Assembly: GCF_905171765.1 (NCBI RefSeq)
Contig: NC_053392.1
Location: 344,131,010-344,195,009, forward strand
DNA length: 64,000 bases
Source: Bufo bufo
Taxonomy: Eukaryota > Chordata > Amphibia > Anura > Bufonidae
Direction: 5' to 3'
Shown: positions 33,160 to 44,898 of the stretch, one piece after another
Layout: every line of letters starts with the position of its first letter
Position numbering within the stretch: position 1 is the stretch's first letter
The notes under the pieces: generated by a model
Seen by the model: the letters and a program-made list of their open reading frames with translations, nothing else
The model's database searches: none
What the model was told of the DNA's origin: nothing
Program-made: the position numbers and the translations under genes

Positions 33160-34440
33160 ACCAGGGCCGCACTGCCAATTTCTTCGCCTCAGGCAATGCG
33201 ACCCAGCAGAGAAGTAGAGGCGGCATCCAGGCTTTGGAAAATAAGTGCTCAGGATGGAGATACAGTGAGGCACGGGAGCGACGTCTCCCTGCCCAGTTTC
33301 TGCTGATAGGCTTCAGGGCTAGTGCTTGTATCAGAGGCTGGTGGAGGTGACACAATGGTCTAATCATCATTGCGCTGCCTGAGCCAGCCAGCTTACCGCA
33401 CAGGCCAGAAGAGGCCTGCATCGCTTCGCTGACAGCCACATGGAAGTAAGTATTTTATTTTATTTGTTTTATTTTTTTCAGTTAGCGCCATGCTGTTGGG
33501 GCACTATGGGGAAGGGGAGGTGAGGAGAATTTTACACTGGCACACATTATGGGGGGTACTATGGGGACATTGGCTCTACTGAGGGCATTAAGGGATTATT
33601 TTGTACTGGCACACAGAACGGGGGCATTTTTTGTACAGGCACACGCTATAAGGGGTCTTTTTTTTCACAGGCACACATTATATGGGGCATTTTTTGCACT
33701 GGCACATGTTATAAGGGGGTATTTTTTTTACACTGGTACTAATTATAAGGGGGGGATGTGTTGCACTGGCACATATAGGGGGCATTTCTTGGAGTAGCAC
33801 ACATTATAAGAGGACACTTATTGTACTAGCGCACATTATAAGGGGGCATCCTGTGTACTGGCTCACATTAGGGGGCATTTTTCTACTCTCACACATTATA
33901 AGAAGAATTATTACTACTGGGGACATTAGGGTGGGCTTTATTACTACTGTTGGACTAAGTTGAACATGATTACTAGTATGGGCACTATGGAGGCATTATT
34001 ACTTCTGGGGCAAAGTGGGGACATTATACTGTTGGGGGCACTATTACTACTAAGTGCACTCTGACAGAGAATTATTACTAATGACAGGACTGTGACGGGC
34101 ACCCTGGCACAGTATCAGTTTAGCACAATTATTTTTCGGGTACACTATGTTTACAACACTATTAGTGTCAGAGCCACTATTTGCTGGGTGCAGTTATTTT
34201 TTAGGGCACTGCATGCCAATAATTATTGATGGGGGCACTATCTGCGTGGTACTAGTAATTTAAGAGGTACTGTTTCTAAAGTATAGTATTGGGGAGCCCA
34301 GTGGGCACAGTTTTGGGGCTGGCAGGATAGGGTGATCAGAAGGTAGGAGGACGATGGAAAAGTAGGAAACTGAAATATCTGTATGTCAAACTCTGCAGAG
34401 ACAAAATATGGCTGAAAGACATTGTTATGGCAGACTGGTT
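33160..34440 (+). repeat. Non-autonomous repeat with degenerate G-rich minisatellite
   Basis: It starts near CAGGGCCGCACTGCC, which resembles hAT-type ends. From 33530 to 33900 it repeats units like CACTGGCACACATTATAAGG and GGGGGCATTTTTT about ten times. The 34030-34440 part matches 20064-20430. No coding capacity. Confidence 0.7.
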
Positions 34441-34906
34441 TGAACACAGTGAGCCCACAACTGGTCGACAGTCCTATACTAAGTAAGTGAGTGAGCGACA
34501 AACAGGGAACAAACAGACACAAAAAGAATGCCAAGCACCAAGAACGCCAGAACCAAATTGGAAAGCCAATCGTGCCAGAAGTTAAAACCAGGAGAGCATT
34601 ACAAGACCAAATCAACAGAAGCCAGAAAACAGTCACAATAACAGATCCTAAAGTCCACAGCCAAAGTACAAGATTAGGAACAGAAATTCACCAGCATCCG
34701 AACACTTCAGATGCAAGTCTTTATACTGAGCAGTGACAGCTCACGCCAACGTGACTGTTCACCGGATGGAGCTGACACCTATGCGACCTGACATCCGCAA
34801 GCCCCGGGCTCCAGTGGGGTGGCACACATTCCGAGTTCCCCCGGCAACCGGACGCTGCTGCCGCATGAAGGCGGCAACCGGGGGAACCGTGACACTGCTA
34901 TAGGTG
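34440..34906 (-). mobile_element. LTR-like block, Gypsy type suspected
   Basis: On the minus strand it starts TGTCACGGTTCCCCCGG, has a TATA-like GTATAAAGAC near 34716, and carries GGACTGTCGACCAGTTG near 34456, shared with the block at 7620-8490. A TG start and the internal order fit an LTR. I could not find matching 5-bp flanks, so the right boundary or integrity is uncertain. Confidence 0.5.
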
Positions 34907-36210
34907 AAGTCTAGTTATGTGTTCTGCTGAATAGCTGGTATCATTCATTACACATTGTCTTTTTTCATATCATATATGACAAAATAATTCAAAAAAGAAA
35001 GGCCTGACAGATACATACAGAACATTCATAGTGGTTAGCAGTTAATGGTTTATGAATGGGCATTTCTGTTGTAAGCATCCTATCTGGGGAAACAAGGGAA
35101 ATGGGTTTTACTATTGGTTTTGATTTTTTTCTGGAGCATAAGGTTGTCAATGGCAACCAAACTTCACTAGAAGAATTCCCTTGAAAAACATTTGGACCAT
35201 CATTTTCTGAAAATATAAAACATACATTTTTTTCAAGTTTCTGGTTACTGTTAACTATCTCCTTGACATGCAAATGTTGGGCATGTTGTACATATAGATT
35301 GTAGATCACATGACTCAACAAAAATCTAAATCTTAATGTTTCTTATTTGAAAGAGACTATGTTTGCGCACATGTTAACTGCTCTGCCTCTGAGCATCACT
35401 CAGGTGTAATAACATTGATGAAACCATAGAAAAAGGATTTATGGAACCTCCATGAATACATTTTATTTCAATATATTTGGTTATGTTTTTGTTTATTCCC
35501 ACAGCAGATGTTTAATTTACAAACCTGGCAATTACTACAGCTCCTCCAAACCAATAAGAGCAGATTAGTCAAACGGTCATATCAGCTTTTATGTTTTATC
35601 ATTAGTTTTATGATGTGTCATGAATATTCAGTGTTTTGCAAAACTACACTTTTGCTACCTAGAAACCTCAAATTGATGCTTTGCTGTCCTGACCTCTTTG
35701 GAAGAGTCTAATGTTTTGTCTTCTTTTAGTTAAGGATTCAAAGTAGCAAGCTATAATTGATAATTATATATAGATTCAGAGGATTGTCTAAAGTTGGTGA
35801 CAGATGGCCATGTGCAGCTTTGGAAAATGGTCTGTGTGTCAGCCACGTATCCTCGACTGACAGTGAGTAATCTTACCTGAACTGTGGGTCCAGTGGGCTT
35901 ACTAATTGTAGGTCTACTGTATTGTGCTCACATGATGGTGGACAGATATAAAATAGATAGTGAAACAAGCAAGTGAGGGGAAGTAGTATTGAAAAATATA
36001 TATTTATCTGCATCTGCATTAATTGTATTGTAATTAGAGGAGGTGTCTGGCCTAGGAGCCAATAAACCCAATTGTCCTAACCTTTGCCCAGTAAAAAACA
36101 AACAAAAAAACACTCATCTGTCCACAGACCCACCATGTCTGTGCTGCTGCCAAATTCACTTCCGATTCTGAACTCCCCGCAGAACGAGAAAGTGGCTTAG
36201 TCGCATGACT
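34907..36210. other. No recognised feature
   Basis: No repeat, array or gene signature that I can support. Candidate host intergenic DNA. Confidence 0.45.
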
Positions 36211-36218
36211 ACTGCAGA

Positions 36219-36453
36219 CATGGGTGTAACTACCATAGCGGCAGACCATGTTAGGATCATTCCCTCTTCTACTGGTCGATGAAAACTTCATCAGGACTCT
36301 ACCCTCTAAAGGAACAACTTTTAGAAAATGAGGGAGTGGAGAAAATGGCCCAAGGGACAATGAAAGGGGTTTAGGCGGAAACCCTTCTATCATATGTGGG
36401 GGGTCTGGTTTGATCCTTGCTATGGGGCCCTTACTTCTCTATGTACGTCACTG
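36219..36453. mobile_element. 235-bp hAT-type MITE
   Basis: The ends are CATGGGTGTAACTACC and (read back) CAGTGACGTACATAGAG. They are flanked by ACTGCAGA at 36211-36218 and 36454-36461, a perfect 8-bp duplication. Inner CATAGC blocks pair. Confidence 0.82.
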
Positions 36454-36461
36454 ACTGCAGA

Positions 36462-36724
36462 TAATAACAGGTCTCAGCAGTCACATCTGCTTGAACAGCA
36501 CATCATAAATGACATTGCCACCCTTGAAGCAATGATGTTTTAGTGCATGATTAAGCTTTGAAAGTTAGGAGCAAGTTAAATGGCACAAGGCAAACACTAT
36601 ATAGTGTGCCAAAAATGGTGATAATAAGAAGACACAGGATACAAGATGAAGTGATGCCTGTTTTTAGTAAAAAAAAAAAGTACCATAAGAATTTACATAG
36701 TTGGATGTCATTAGTATTGTTGAT
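36462..36724. other. No recognised feature
   Basis: Short unassigned spacer. Confidence 0.4.
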
Positions 36725-37061
36725 TGCGAATATTCTAATCGTGAATTTTTATCGCGAATATCGGCACTTCGAGAATACGCGAAGATGTAGAATATAGTGC
36801 TACCCTCACTGCTTCTTGCTTGTGTGCCAATAAAAAGGCTGCAATATCTTTGTCTGAGCTTAGCAACATCCCTAGCAACCAATAGGAAAGTTGCCTACTC
36901 CTTACTATATAAAAACCTCCCCAGCAGCCATTTTCAGTTTTTTTTTTGCAGTTCTGAGAGAGAGAGAGAGAGAGAACAGTGTCATTGCTGTGCTTTCTGC
37001 TTTGCTGAGTCATTTACATTGCTGAGTCAATTACATTAGATAGTTAGTTAGGTCGTATATA

Positions 37062-38002
37062 CAGTGCTACCCATAATTATTCATACCCCTGGCAAATTTT
37101 GACTTAAAGTTACTTTTATTCAACCATCAAGTAATAAGGCACACAAAAGCTCGCTTGGCCTTTGCAAAAAGCTCATCTGGACAAAGAATAAGACTTCTGG
37201 TCTTCTGTGTCATGGTCAGATGAAACAAAAATTTAATTGTTTGGTCACAATGATGTTTCCTTCATTTGGCGTAAAAAAGGAGAAGCCTTCAACCCAAAGA
37301 ACACCATCCCCACTGTCAAACATGGTGGTTTGAACATAATGCTTTGTGTGTGTTTTTCAGCCAATGGACCAGGGAACCTAATCCCAGTAAACGGCACCAT
37401 GAAAAAAGAGCAATACATGAGGATTCTCAACGACAACATCAGGCAGTCTTCAGAGAAACTTGGCCTTGGGCACCAGTGGACATTTCAGCACGACAATGAC
37501 CCAAAACACACATCAAAAGTGGTGAAGAAATGGTTAGCAGACAACAACATTAACGTTTTGGAGTGGCCCAGCCAGAGTCCAGACTTGAATCCAATTGAGA
37601 ATCTGTGGAGGGAGCTAAAGATCAGGGTGATGGCAAGAAGACCCACCAACCTGAAAGATTTGGAGCTCATTGCTAAAGATGAATGTGTAAAAATACCTTT
37701 GGAGACATGCAAAAAGCTGGTCTGCAATTATAGGAAGCGTTTGTTTGCTGTAATAGCCAATAAAGGCTTTTCTATTGATTATTGAGAATGGTATGAATAA
37801 TTTTGGACTGGACACTTTTTGCTCAAATGTAAATAAAAGCTGAGAAATGTTTTTTTTTTTCCACAATAATGCCTCTTGTACATCGTCTTATTATCTTTTG
37901 GGAGACACCTATGTCTTTTCCCGTCAAAAAATTACTTGCTGGTTGAATAAAAGTAACTTTAAGTCAAAATTTGCCAGGTATAAATAATTATGGGCAGCAC
38001 TG
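37062..38002 (+). mobile_element. Tc1-like transposon, N-terminally deleted
   Basis: The ends are inverted CAGTGCTACCCATAATTATT-type repeats, flanked by TA at 37060-37061 and 38003-38004. A second inverted block (TTTGACTTAAAGTTAC) lies inside each end. At 941 bp it is short for Tc1 because the DNA-binding region is deleted near 37140. Confidence 0.92.
37150..37785 (+). pseudogene. Tc1-like transposase, catalytic domain only
   Basis: The catalytic domain is well kept: WSDETKI (first Asp, about 37213-37233), a TAA stop at 37234-37236, then an open frame with FQHDNDPKHT (second Asp), SPDLNPIENLWRELK (Glu) and the C-terminal RLFAVIANKGFSIDY. All three catalytic residues are visible. The helix-turn-helix domain is deleted and upstream frames are shifted, so the protein could not bind its ends. 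Translation from a TTG right after the stop is unlikely. Confidence 0.88.
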
Positions 38003-38336
38003 TATAATACAGATAGTTAGTGGGAGATAGTGAGTGTAGGTTAGATAGTGATATAGTGTAGCTGATAGGTTCCAGTGCAGAGTGTTAGGTAGTGTGATAG
38101 GAATTACTGTACTGTGCATTTTCTCCAGTCTCAAGAAACTTGTAGCAGCTCGAAAAATGTAGCAAAAGTAAGCCACGCCTATATTGCGCGCGCAATACGC
38201 GCATATTACATTGCCGATTTTTTAAATCAAGAAAATAATGACTGGAGATCACGAATTCTAGAATTTATGGCGAACATTAGGCCAAAAATTTGCAAAAGAA
38301 ATTGCAAAAACGAATATTGCCTATGCTGCTCATCAC

Positions 38337-39469
38337 TAGTCATTGGCATAAGGGTGGTGCTGGAATGCAAACCTTCTACAGTCTTTACCATCAGGATGCA
38401 TATAGAGAATAGCAGTAAATATGTGCCACAAATTAGTGATAGATTTATCAAAATGGTGCATGAGGTATAATAAATTTGGTACAGCTCGCTAGGCATGTTA
38501 AGTTTAAACTATTTTTATTGATTTTAAAGATAACAAATCGAACAAGTCAAATGTCACATATATCATAATGATTATGTAAGAAATTATTATATATAAATAT
38601 ATATTAAATATATACTATATACAATACACCCTCTTACTGGGTCTGATTCGAGGTTGGATGCAATAAATGAGACACAAAAGTGAACGTATAAAAAAAGATA
38701 TATTGTATAGTGTGGAAAATTGATATTATAGTATTATTATTGATGAGTATATATGGAGTTACAGTGGAACAAAAAGAAATAAATATTACATAGAGAGAGA
38801 CTTATACACACATAAAAATTATTACAAATACTAGCAATTTCCAGCATACAATATAATGCTACTTTAACTAAACATTAAAATTCCTTACAGTTTATAGTTA
38901 CCACACATGGGCCTCCAATCCTTGTCTCCCCTCTGCCCTCTCCAGTCCTCTCTTCCTCCCAGCCTCCTCCTCCTCCAGCTTCCCCCATATACCCCCATAT
39001 ACCCCCAAGCATTGATCTTTTATTCCTTGAAAGATCTCAGCCCCCATCCTTGCCAACACCCCATATCGGTTATCTGAGAGTCTGTTCTCTACCAATGAGC
39101 ATATGTAAGAGATACAGGATATCCCAGGACTTTTATCTGTGAGAATCAGAGAAAGACAAAAGGAGCTAGATACATACTAATAAAGTATACACACGTACAG
39201 TCACCTACCTGTCTCTGATTCACACAAATAAATCTCTCATAATCTATAAAATTTAATGCAATATAATGCATATATTATTTCTAAAACCTGAATTTCTTAC
39301 AATGGCGTCAGGACACAGAGTAATCACAGCATAAAATACTGTAAAATACAATAAAGGGAGTGACTTGCAGTACAAAGGAAGACATCTACCAGCATGGAAA
39401 TTCTGTCTAATATGACAGTTATGAGGTATATTCCAGTTAGATTACAACATACCCATAGACACATAGATG
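38337..39469. other. No recognised feature
   Basis: AT-rich with ATATAAATATATAT runs near 38590 and a C-rich CCTCCTCCTCC stretch near 38960. Borders an exact hAT duplication on its right. Confidence 0.45.
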
Positions 39470-39856
39470 GTCTAGAACAGGGGTGGGCAATTATTTTTTC
39501 GATGGGGCCACATGAGAAACTGAAAATATTTTGGAGGGCCGGGCCAAAAGGCTAAACTCAATACTGCATAAAATCAATTGTATTTCTTTATAAAAAGCAG
39601 TAAATATCATTGTTGGACAACTGGTACGAGTACTTGTTATAGTTAAACAATGAAAAAGTGAGGTTGCCTTACAAGAAAAAAATTTAAATTTATTAAACAA
39701 AATTTCCCAAAACAATGAACATTTTTCACTATTTGTGACTCATATTAGTGAAAATTTACAATCACGTTCACTCAAACACATTTTGAGTTTCATTTACTGT
39801 TGGAAAGAGGTTCTTAGCATTCTCAAGACATAATGCAAATACACTCCAAATCTTAA

Positions 39857-40476
39857 AGGGGTAGTCAACTGGAAAATATTTATTTTCAACTGGTGACAGA
39901 AAGTTAGACGGATTTGTAAATTACTTCTATTAAAAAATCTTAATCCTTCCAGAACTTTTTAGCGGCTGTATACTACTGAGGAAATCCCTTTCTTTCTTGA
40001 TTTGCGTGATGCGTTGTCCACAGTGCTCTCTGCTGACACCTCTGTCCATTTTAGGAACTGCATGAGCAGGAGAAAATCTCCATAGCAAACCATTGGTGCT
40101 GTGGACAGCTCCTAAATGAGGTGTCAGCAGAGAACACTGTGGACAACAAATCACACAAACCAAGAAAGAAAGGGATTTCCTCAGTAGTATGCAGCCACTA
40201 AAGTGGCTAAAAAGTACTGGAAGGATCAAGATTTTTTATAGAAGTAATTTACAAATCTGTCTAACTTTCTGTCACCAGTTGAAAAGAAAATGGGGGAGAT
40301 TTATCAAAACCCGTCCAGAGGAAACGTTGCTTCTTTCAGTTCTCAGAGGCCTTTTCAAAACTGAAAGAAGCAATCTGATTGGTTGCTATGGGCAACTCAG
40401 CAACTTTTCCTCTGGACAGGTTTTGATAAATCTCCCCCAATGTTTGAAAGAAAATGTTTTTCAGTTAACTACCCCT
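39857..40476. mobile_element. TTAA MITE nested in the hAT element
   Basis: TTAA at 39853-39856 and 40477-40480 flanks inverted arms: AGGGGTAGTCAACTGG on the left and its near complement on the right. Inner blocks TCAACTGGTGACAGAAAG, ACTACTGAGGAAATCCC and CTGTGGACA also pair. A further MITE sits in the right arm. Confidence 0.88.
40293..40435. mobile_element. Small MITE nested a third level deep
   Basis: GGGGAGATTTATCAAAAC and its complement form the ends, with AATG on both sides. Inner CTGAAAGAAGCAA and TTGCTTCTTTCAG arms pair. About 145 bp. Confidence 0.8.
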
Positions 40477-40582
40477 TTAAGCAAGATACATCATATTGAA
40501 CTGTCACTAAACATCACTACTAACAACATTTCACTACTAACAACATTTGTAGTCTTTGGTGTTTTAAGTTCTCTTTTCTTGT

Positions 40583-42418
40583 TCAGTGAGAGAAATCTAG
40601 TCTCTGCTGGGCTTTAACAAGTGCTTCGAAGTCAGGTTGAATGTCTGAGGTGGAAATGCGAAGCACAGCTGACAGATGATCATCAGTGAGAGAGGATCTA
40701 TACCTGGATTTCGTGAAGTTCATCATTGAAAATGTTTGTTCACATACGTATGTAGAGCCAAAGAGAACCAACATCTTCTGAGCACGTCTCCTCAAGTTTG
40801 GAAAGTTCTCCTCCTTGAGAGAAGAGTAGAAATCTAGCAGAGATCTTGACTTAAAGTGCTCTGCCAGTACTGCATCAGACTGCAGGTCGATGAGTTCCAG
40901 TTGAACATCACTGGGTGCATTATCCACACTGCAGGTAAAGGGAGAGGAAATCAGGCACATTTTGTCTTCGATTTGTCTGAGATCTTCAAATCGCCTTGAA
41001 AACTCACCATGCAATGCTCCCAACATGGATGAGTACCTGCAGAGGTGATCAGCTGGTGGTGTAACTTCTTTCAGGGTTTGCATGTGAGTTATATTGTTGC
41101 TCTCCAGTTGTCTTGAAAGAAACTGTAACTTTGTCATGAAAGCCTTCACCAGGCTGTGCATTTCATGAACAAAAAGGCCCTTGCCTTGCAGTTTGGTGTT
41201 CAGTTCATTCATCTGTGCAGTCACATCAACAGAAAATGCAAAATCTGCCATCCAGTCCTCATCTGAGAGCTCAGGGAAGTCTTTGCCTTTCTTCTCACAA
41301 TACTCTCAAATCTCTGCTTTCAGGTCCCAGACTCTTTTTAGCACTTTTCCCAGACTGAGCCATCTGACAGCTGTGTGGTAGCCGATGTCACGATGCTCGG
41401 TCTCATGCTCCTCCAATAGTGCGACAAACTGTCTGTGGTTCAATGCTCTTGCCCTGATGAAGTTTACTATTTTAGTAACAACATCAATGACATGGTCAAT
41501 TTTTAGCACTGATTTGCATAACACATGTTGGTGTAGAATACAATGCAAAAATACCAGTTTCTGATCCATGTCGATTTCAGTCACTTTATCTTGCATACGT
41601 TTCAAAAGTCCAACATTTTTTCCGGTGAGATTTGGACATCCGTCCGTTGTGACGCCTGTCAGTCTGTCCCATTTCAGTCCCAGCCTGTCCATGCACTCAT
41701 TTACCTCCGTGAACAGATCACTCCCTGTCGTCGTTCCTTTCATCGACCGCATTGCTGCCAGCTCCTCCGTAATCTTGAACTCGGGGGTTATCCCGCGGAC
41801 GAATACAAGTAACTGGGCTGTGTCGCGGACATCACAGCTTTCGTCCAAAGCCAAGGAGAAAAAGTCGAAACGTGCCACTTCACGTTGCAGCTGAAGCTCC
41901 AAATTCCCCGCAATGTCCTCGATCCTTCTAGTCACGGTTCGCCTGGACAGCGGGACTTGCTCAAATGCCGCTTTTTTTTCAGGGCATATTAGTGCTGCAG
42001 AGTCCACCAAGCACTCTTTGATAAACTCCCCCTCTGAGAACGGCTTACTGTATTTCGCGATTTTGTGGGATATCACAAAGCTGCTCTGGGTTGCTGCATC
42101 CCTGGCTGCGTGAAGTTTTGTAAAACAGCCTTGCTGCTTTTGCAACTTAGCTAGCAAAGCTTCCGAAGTCTGCACCGTTTCTGCGTCAGTCAAGTTTTTA
42201 TATTTTGCAGCATGTTTTGTCTCGTAATGCCGACTCAAATTGTAGTCCTTAAAAACGGCGATCTGCTCCCCGCAAACTAAACACGCGGCTTTACCTCTGA
42301 TTTCGGTAAATAAATACTTAGCAGTCCAATTCTTTTGGAAGACTCTGCATTCAGCATCTACCTTTCTCTTTTTAGCAGACATTTTGAGACCTAGAGTCCT
42401 GTTGTGACAAGGATCCAA
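40583..42418 (-). pseudogene. hAT transposase with a single in-frame TGA
   Basis: The frame of 612 codons is open except for a TGA at 41306-41308. The N terminus has a basic KKRKV stretch and a BED-type finger (CLVCGEQ, then HYETKH). Further on are the catalytic-type ALDESCD and GVTTDGCPNLTGK (Asp residues), GYHTAVRWLSLGKVL, and a C-terminal hATC block (VCEQTFSMMNFTKSRYRSSL). The sequence resembles the Charlie-like group also found in GTF2IRD2 and some ZBED host genes. The stop may come from CGA to TGA. Splitting at this point leaves the finger and most of the catalytic core on one side and the dimerisation part on the other. Confidence 0.92.
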
Positions 42419-42853
42419 TCACGTGCACCCAGGGCTGCCTATGCAACCAACAATACAGATCCCCCAGAATACAGAAGAATCCCCCCAGAATACAGAAGGC
42501 CCCCTCATATACAGAACACCCCCCCGGCCCCCCCATCATATACAGAACACCCCCCCCCCCCCTTACAATAGTACACACAGGGAATAATTGCGGCCGGCCG
42601 GGTCCCGGGTACGGCTCGCACGAGGCACCCCCCCCCCCCTGCTGTGTCTTACCTAGACAGTACTGCCGCTGACGCTGCCTCCCTGCCACCGCGCCATGCC
42701 ACACGCAGCACGCCGAGTCGGAAGTCCTCTTCATTCGCGGAGGAGGGGTATCGTTGCTTGGCACGCCTCTGGCTCCGCCCGGGGGCCGGATTAAAAGGTC
42801 CGCCGGGCCGTATACGGCCCGCGGGCCGTAGTTTGCCCAGGTCTGGTCTAGAA

Positions 42854-43550
42854 TCATAAGGCATTGTCCTCTAATTTATAATAAAAAAAAGTAATAAGAG
42901 AAAGAAAAAAGGCAGAGGGGGGGGGGAGGAGGAAAGGAAGGGTAGGATGAATTAGCGGTCAGAACTCCTTTGCTCTCAGGAAGTCGCCCAAGAATGCACA
43001 GCTACAGTAAGATGGGCTTACCAAATCACATAAGGATCTTCCATTGACATCATACAGCAAAAAAACTCCTTTGAGCAATCATGAGCCTCAGCTATTATTT
43101 CTTCCATCTTCATGATGCTATGCAGTTCCAATCACTCTGTGATAGGAGGGACATTGTCAACTTCCAATGATGGGAGATTATTAACAGTCCTGCAGGAAAA
43201 AAGTATCTGAGGATGCCTTTCTTAATGGAGACAAGGGAGCTAGGTATCAAGGTGGAAAGAAACATGCTAATGGGGCAGTAATACCAGCATGAAATGATCT
43301 TGTCATTTTTCTCTTAAACATACACCAACTTGAACATGCTATGTGAAAAGATCTATATCTTTATAACATTAGTATATCCCAAGGTGATATTCAAATCCTG
43401 TTCCCACTATTGAAAAAAGATGCTCTATCACCATTGCAGCTGCTTAACAACAACCTATACTTAGAAGACACTAGCTTAATTGTCAAAGTAGATGGGAACA
43501 AAGAACCAGAGATAGTGCTACTAATTAATGAGCTCAGTTGCTGATTAATG
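42854..43550. other. No recognised feature
   Basis: A purine-rich AGAGGGGGGGGGAGGAGG run near 42915, otherwise unassigned DNA. Confidence 0.45.
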
Positions 43551-43636
43551 ATTAGGGATGAGCGAACCCAAGGAAATTCGGGTTCGCCGGGTTTGGCCGA
43601 ACTTCAGGTCAAAGTTCGGGTTCGGGACCCCAACTT

Positions 43637-44422
43637 CAATTACTAAGCTTTCCCTTTGAGTGCAAGGATGTGGTGTTTTATACAATAAATCATAAATACT
43701 GGTGTCCCTAGGACTATTTTACACCTATTAATCCTGCACCTACCTAATTACCTAAGAATTAACTTTTATTTATGATACTCCAAATAATGCTTATATTACT
43801 AACTAAATCTTTAAAACTTCCAGTGCATCGCAGCCTTTTTACATCTATTTGGTTTCCCTGTCAGGATGTCGCCTAACAAGGTTCGCTGCTACAGGGTAAG
43901 TAAACACTAGTGCCTGTCTGGCTACGCGCTGCCAGTGTTGTATGAGGGCACTGTGTTATGAATTGACCCTGTGCTGCTAGGCTGCAACGATGTGCTGTGT
44001 TAAAATTAGAGCTTCACGCTGCCCCCCGACATGTTTCGCCGTGTACCGGCGTCTTCAGGGGTTAGGGCAGAGTGTGAGCGTGTCTCCTCCCGGCTGGCTT
44101 ATAAGACCTTCGTTTGTGACGTCATTACTGTGGGCTTCACTCGTGGGCGTGATTAGGATCCATTATTGAGGTGATGATAGGTGGCGTTTCAGGGCTCCAC
44201 CCCCTGATGTCAGCGCCCTCCTATCCTTGGCCTTCTGATTGGCCTGCGTCATAGGGTTGTGCCGCGCATGTCTGGTGGACTTAGACGTTTCCCAATGTAC
44301 GTCTTACTACGCATGTCGACCGACTTAGTTCTCGGCCCTTCAGATTCCTGATGTTGCGCTTCATACAGCGCATGCCCACGGACTTAGCCGCTGGCGCTAC
44401 CGGCTCGATGTTCATCATATGC
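43637..44422 (-). mobile_element. Penelope-like terminal segment with 10-bp duplication
   Basis: ACCCCAACTT at 43627-43636 and 44423-44432 flanks a 786-bp insert. Minus-strand reading gives CpG-rich DNA with GCGCATG words, a CTTATAAG box near 44100, and a hammerhead-like motif. It resembles the flank of the Penelope-like gene at the window start in layout. No coding sequence, so it is either a solo terminal repeat or a truncated copy. Confidence 0.68.
44022..44064 (-). ncRNA. Hammerhead-like ribozyme motif
   Basis: Minus-strand order is CCC, CTGAAGA, a perfect 5-bp hairpin (CGCCG with CGGCG around GTACA), AAACATGTC, then GGG. The CCC and GGG can form stem I, and GTC is a normal cleavage triplet. 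This is the layout of a type I hammerhead with a minimal stem III, as reported for Penelope-like elements. If the stem II hairpin is 5 bp the invariant G before AAA is used in pairing, so activity is uncertain. Confidence 0.6.
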
Positions 44423-44589
44423 ACCCCAACTTAACCCCAAACCCGGACGCCATTAACCGCCTCCCGACCGCCTAACGCAGGGATGCGTCCTGCGGGCGGT
44501 CGGTTTGTTCCTCGTAGATGCATCGGCGCGTCATCTCACGAGACGCAAGATTTCCTGTGAACGCGTGCACACAGGAGCGCGCGTTCACA

Positions 44590-44735
44590 GGATCGGAAGG
44601 TAAACGAGCTGATCTACAACCTGCCAGCGGCGATCATTCGCTGGCAGGCTGTAGATCCAATTTCTTTAACCCCAGAAAGGAATATCAGACGCTGTTTTGT
44701 TAACAGCGTCTGATATACCTGCTACCTGGTCCTCT
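44590..44735. repeat. Two hairpins of the left arm
   Basis: GATCTACA...TGTAGATC with CTGCCAGCG/CGCTGGCAG arms (44611-44656), and ATCAGACGCTGTT with AACAGCGTCTGAT (44687-44714). The same pair occurs in inverted order in the right arm at 53855-53970. Confidence 0.85.
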
Positions 44736-44898
44736 GGTGGTCCCTTTTGCTTGGATCAGGACACAGGCAGCTCTGTGAATAGTACCAAGCACCACACTAC
44801 ACTACACCCCCCCTGTCACTTATTAACCCCTTATTAACCCCTGATCACCCCATATAGACTCCCTGATCACCCCCCTGTCATTGATCACCCCCCTGTAA

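Larger units (their letters stand above)
36725..38336. mobile_element. AT-rich hAT-type element split by Tc1 (copy 3)
   Basis: Left part 36725-37060 repeats the order of copies 1 and 2, including the CCAAT/TATATAA pair and a (GA)n run at 36955-36975. Right part 38005-38336 continues with GATAGTTAGTGGGAGATAG and ends CATCACTA. GTCAT occurs next to both ends, possibly a worn 8-bp duplication. Confidence 0.75.
39478..42845 (-). mobile_element. Near-complete hAT transposon
   Basis: The ends are CAGGGGTGGGCAA and (read back) CAGACCTGGGCAAACTAC. They are flanked by perfect GTCTAGAA copies at 39470-39477 and 42846-42853. It is 3.37 kb long with one transposase gene on the minus strand. A TTAA-type MITE (39857-40476) entered its 3-prime region. 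Ends, duplication and gene are all present, making this the best preserved DNA transposon in the window. Confidence 0.95.

Noticed and set aside
34440..34906. Complete solo LTR
   Set aside because: No matching 5-bp flanks could be found, so only an LTR-like block is reported.
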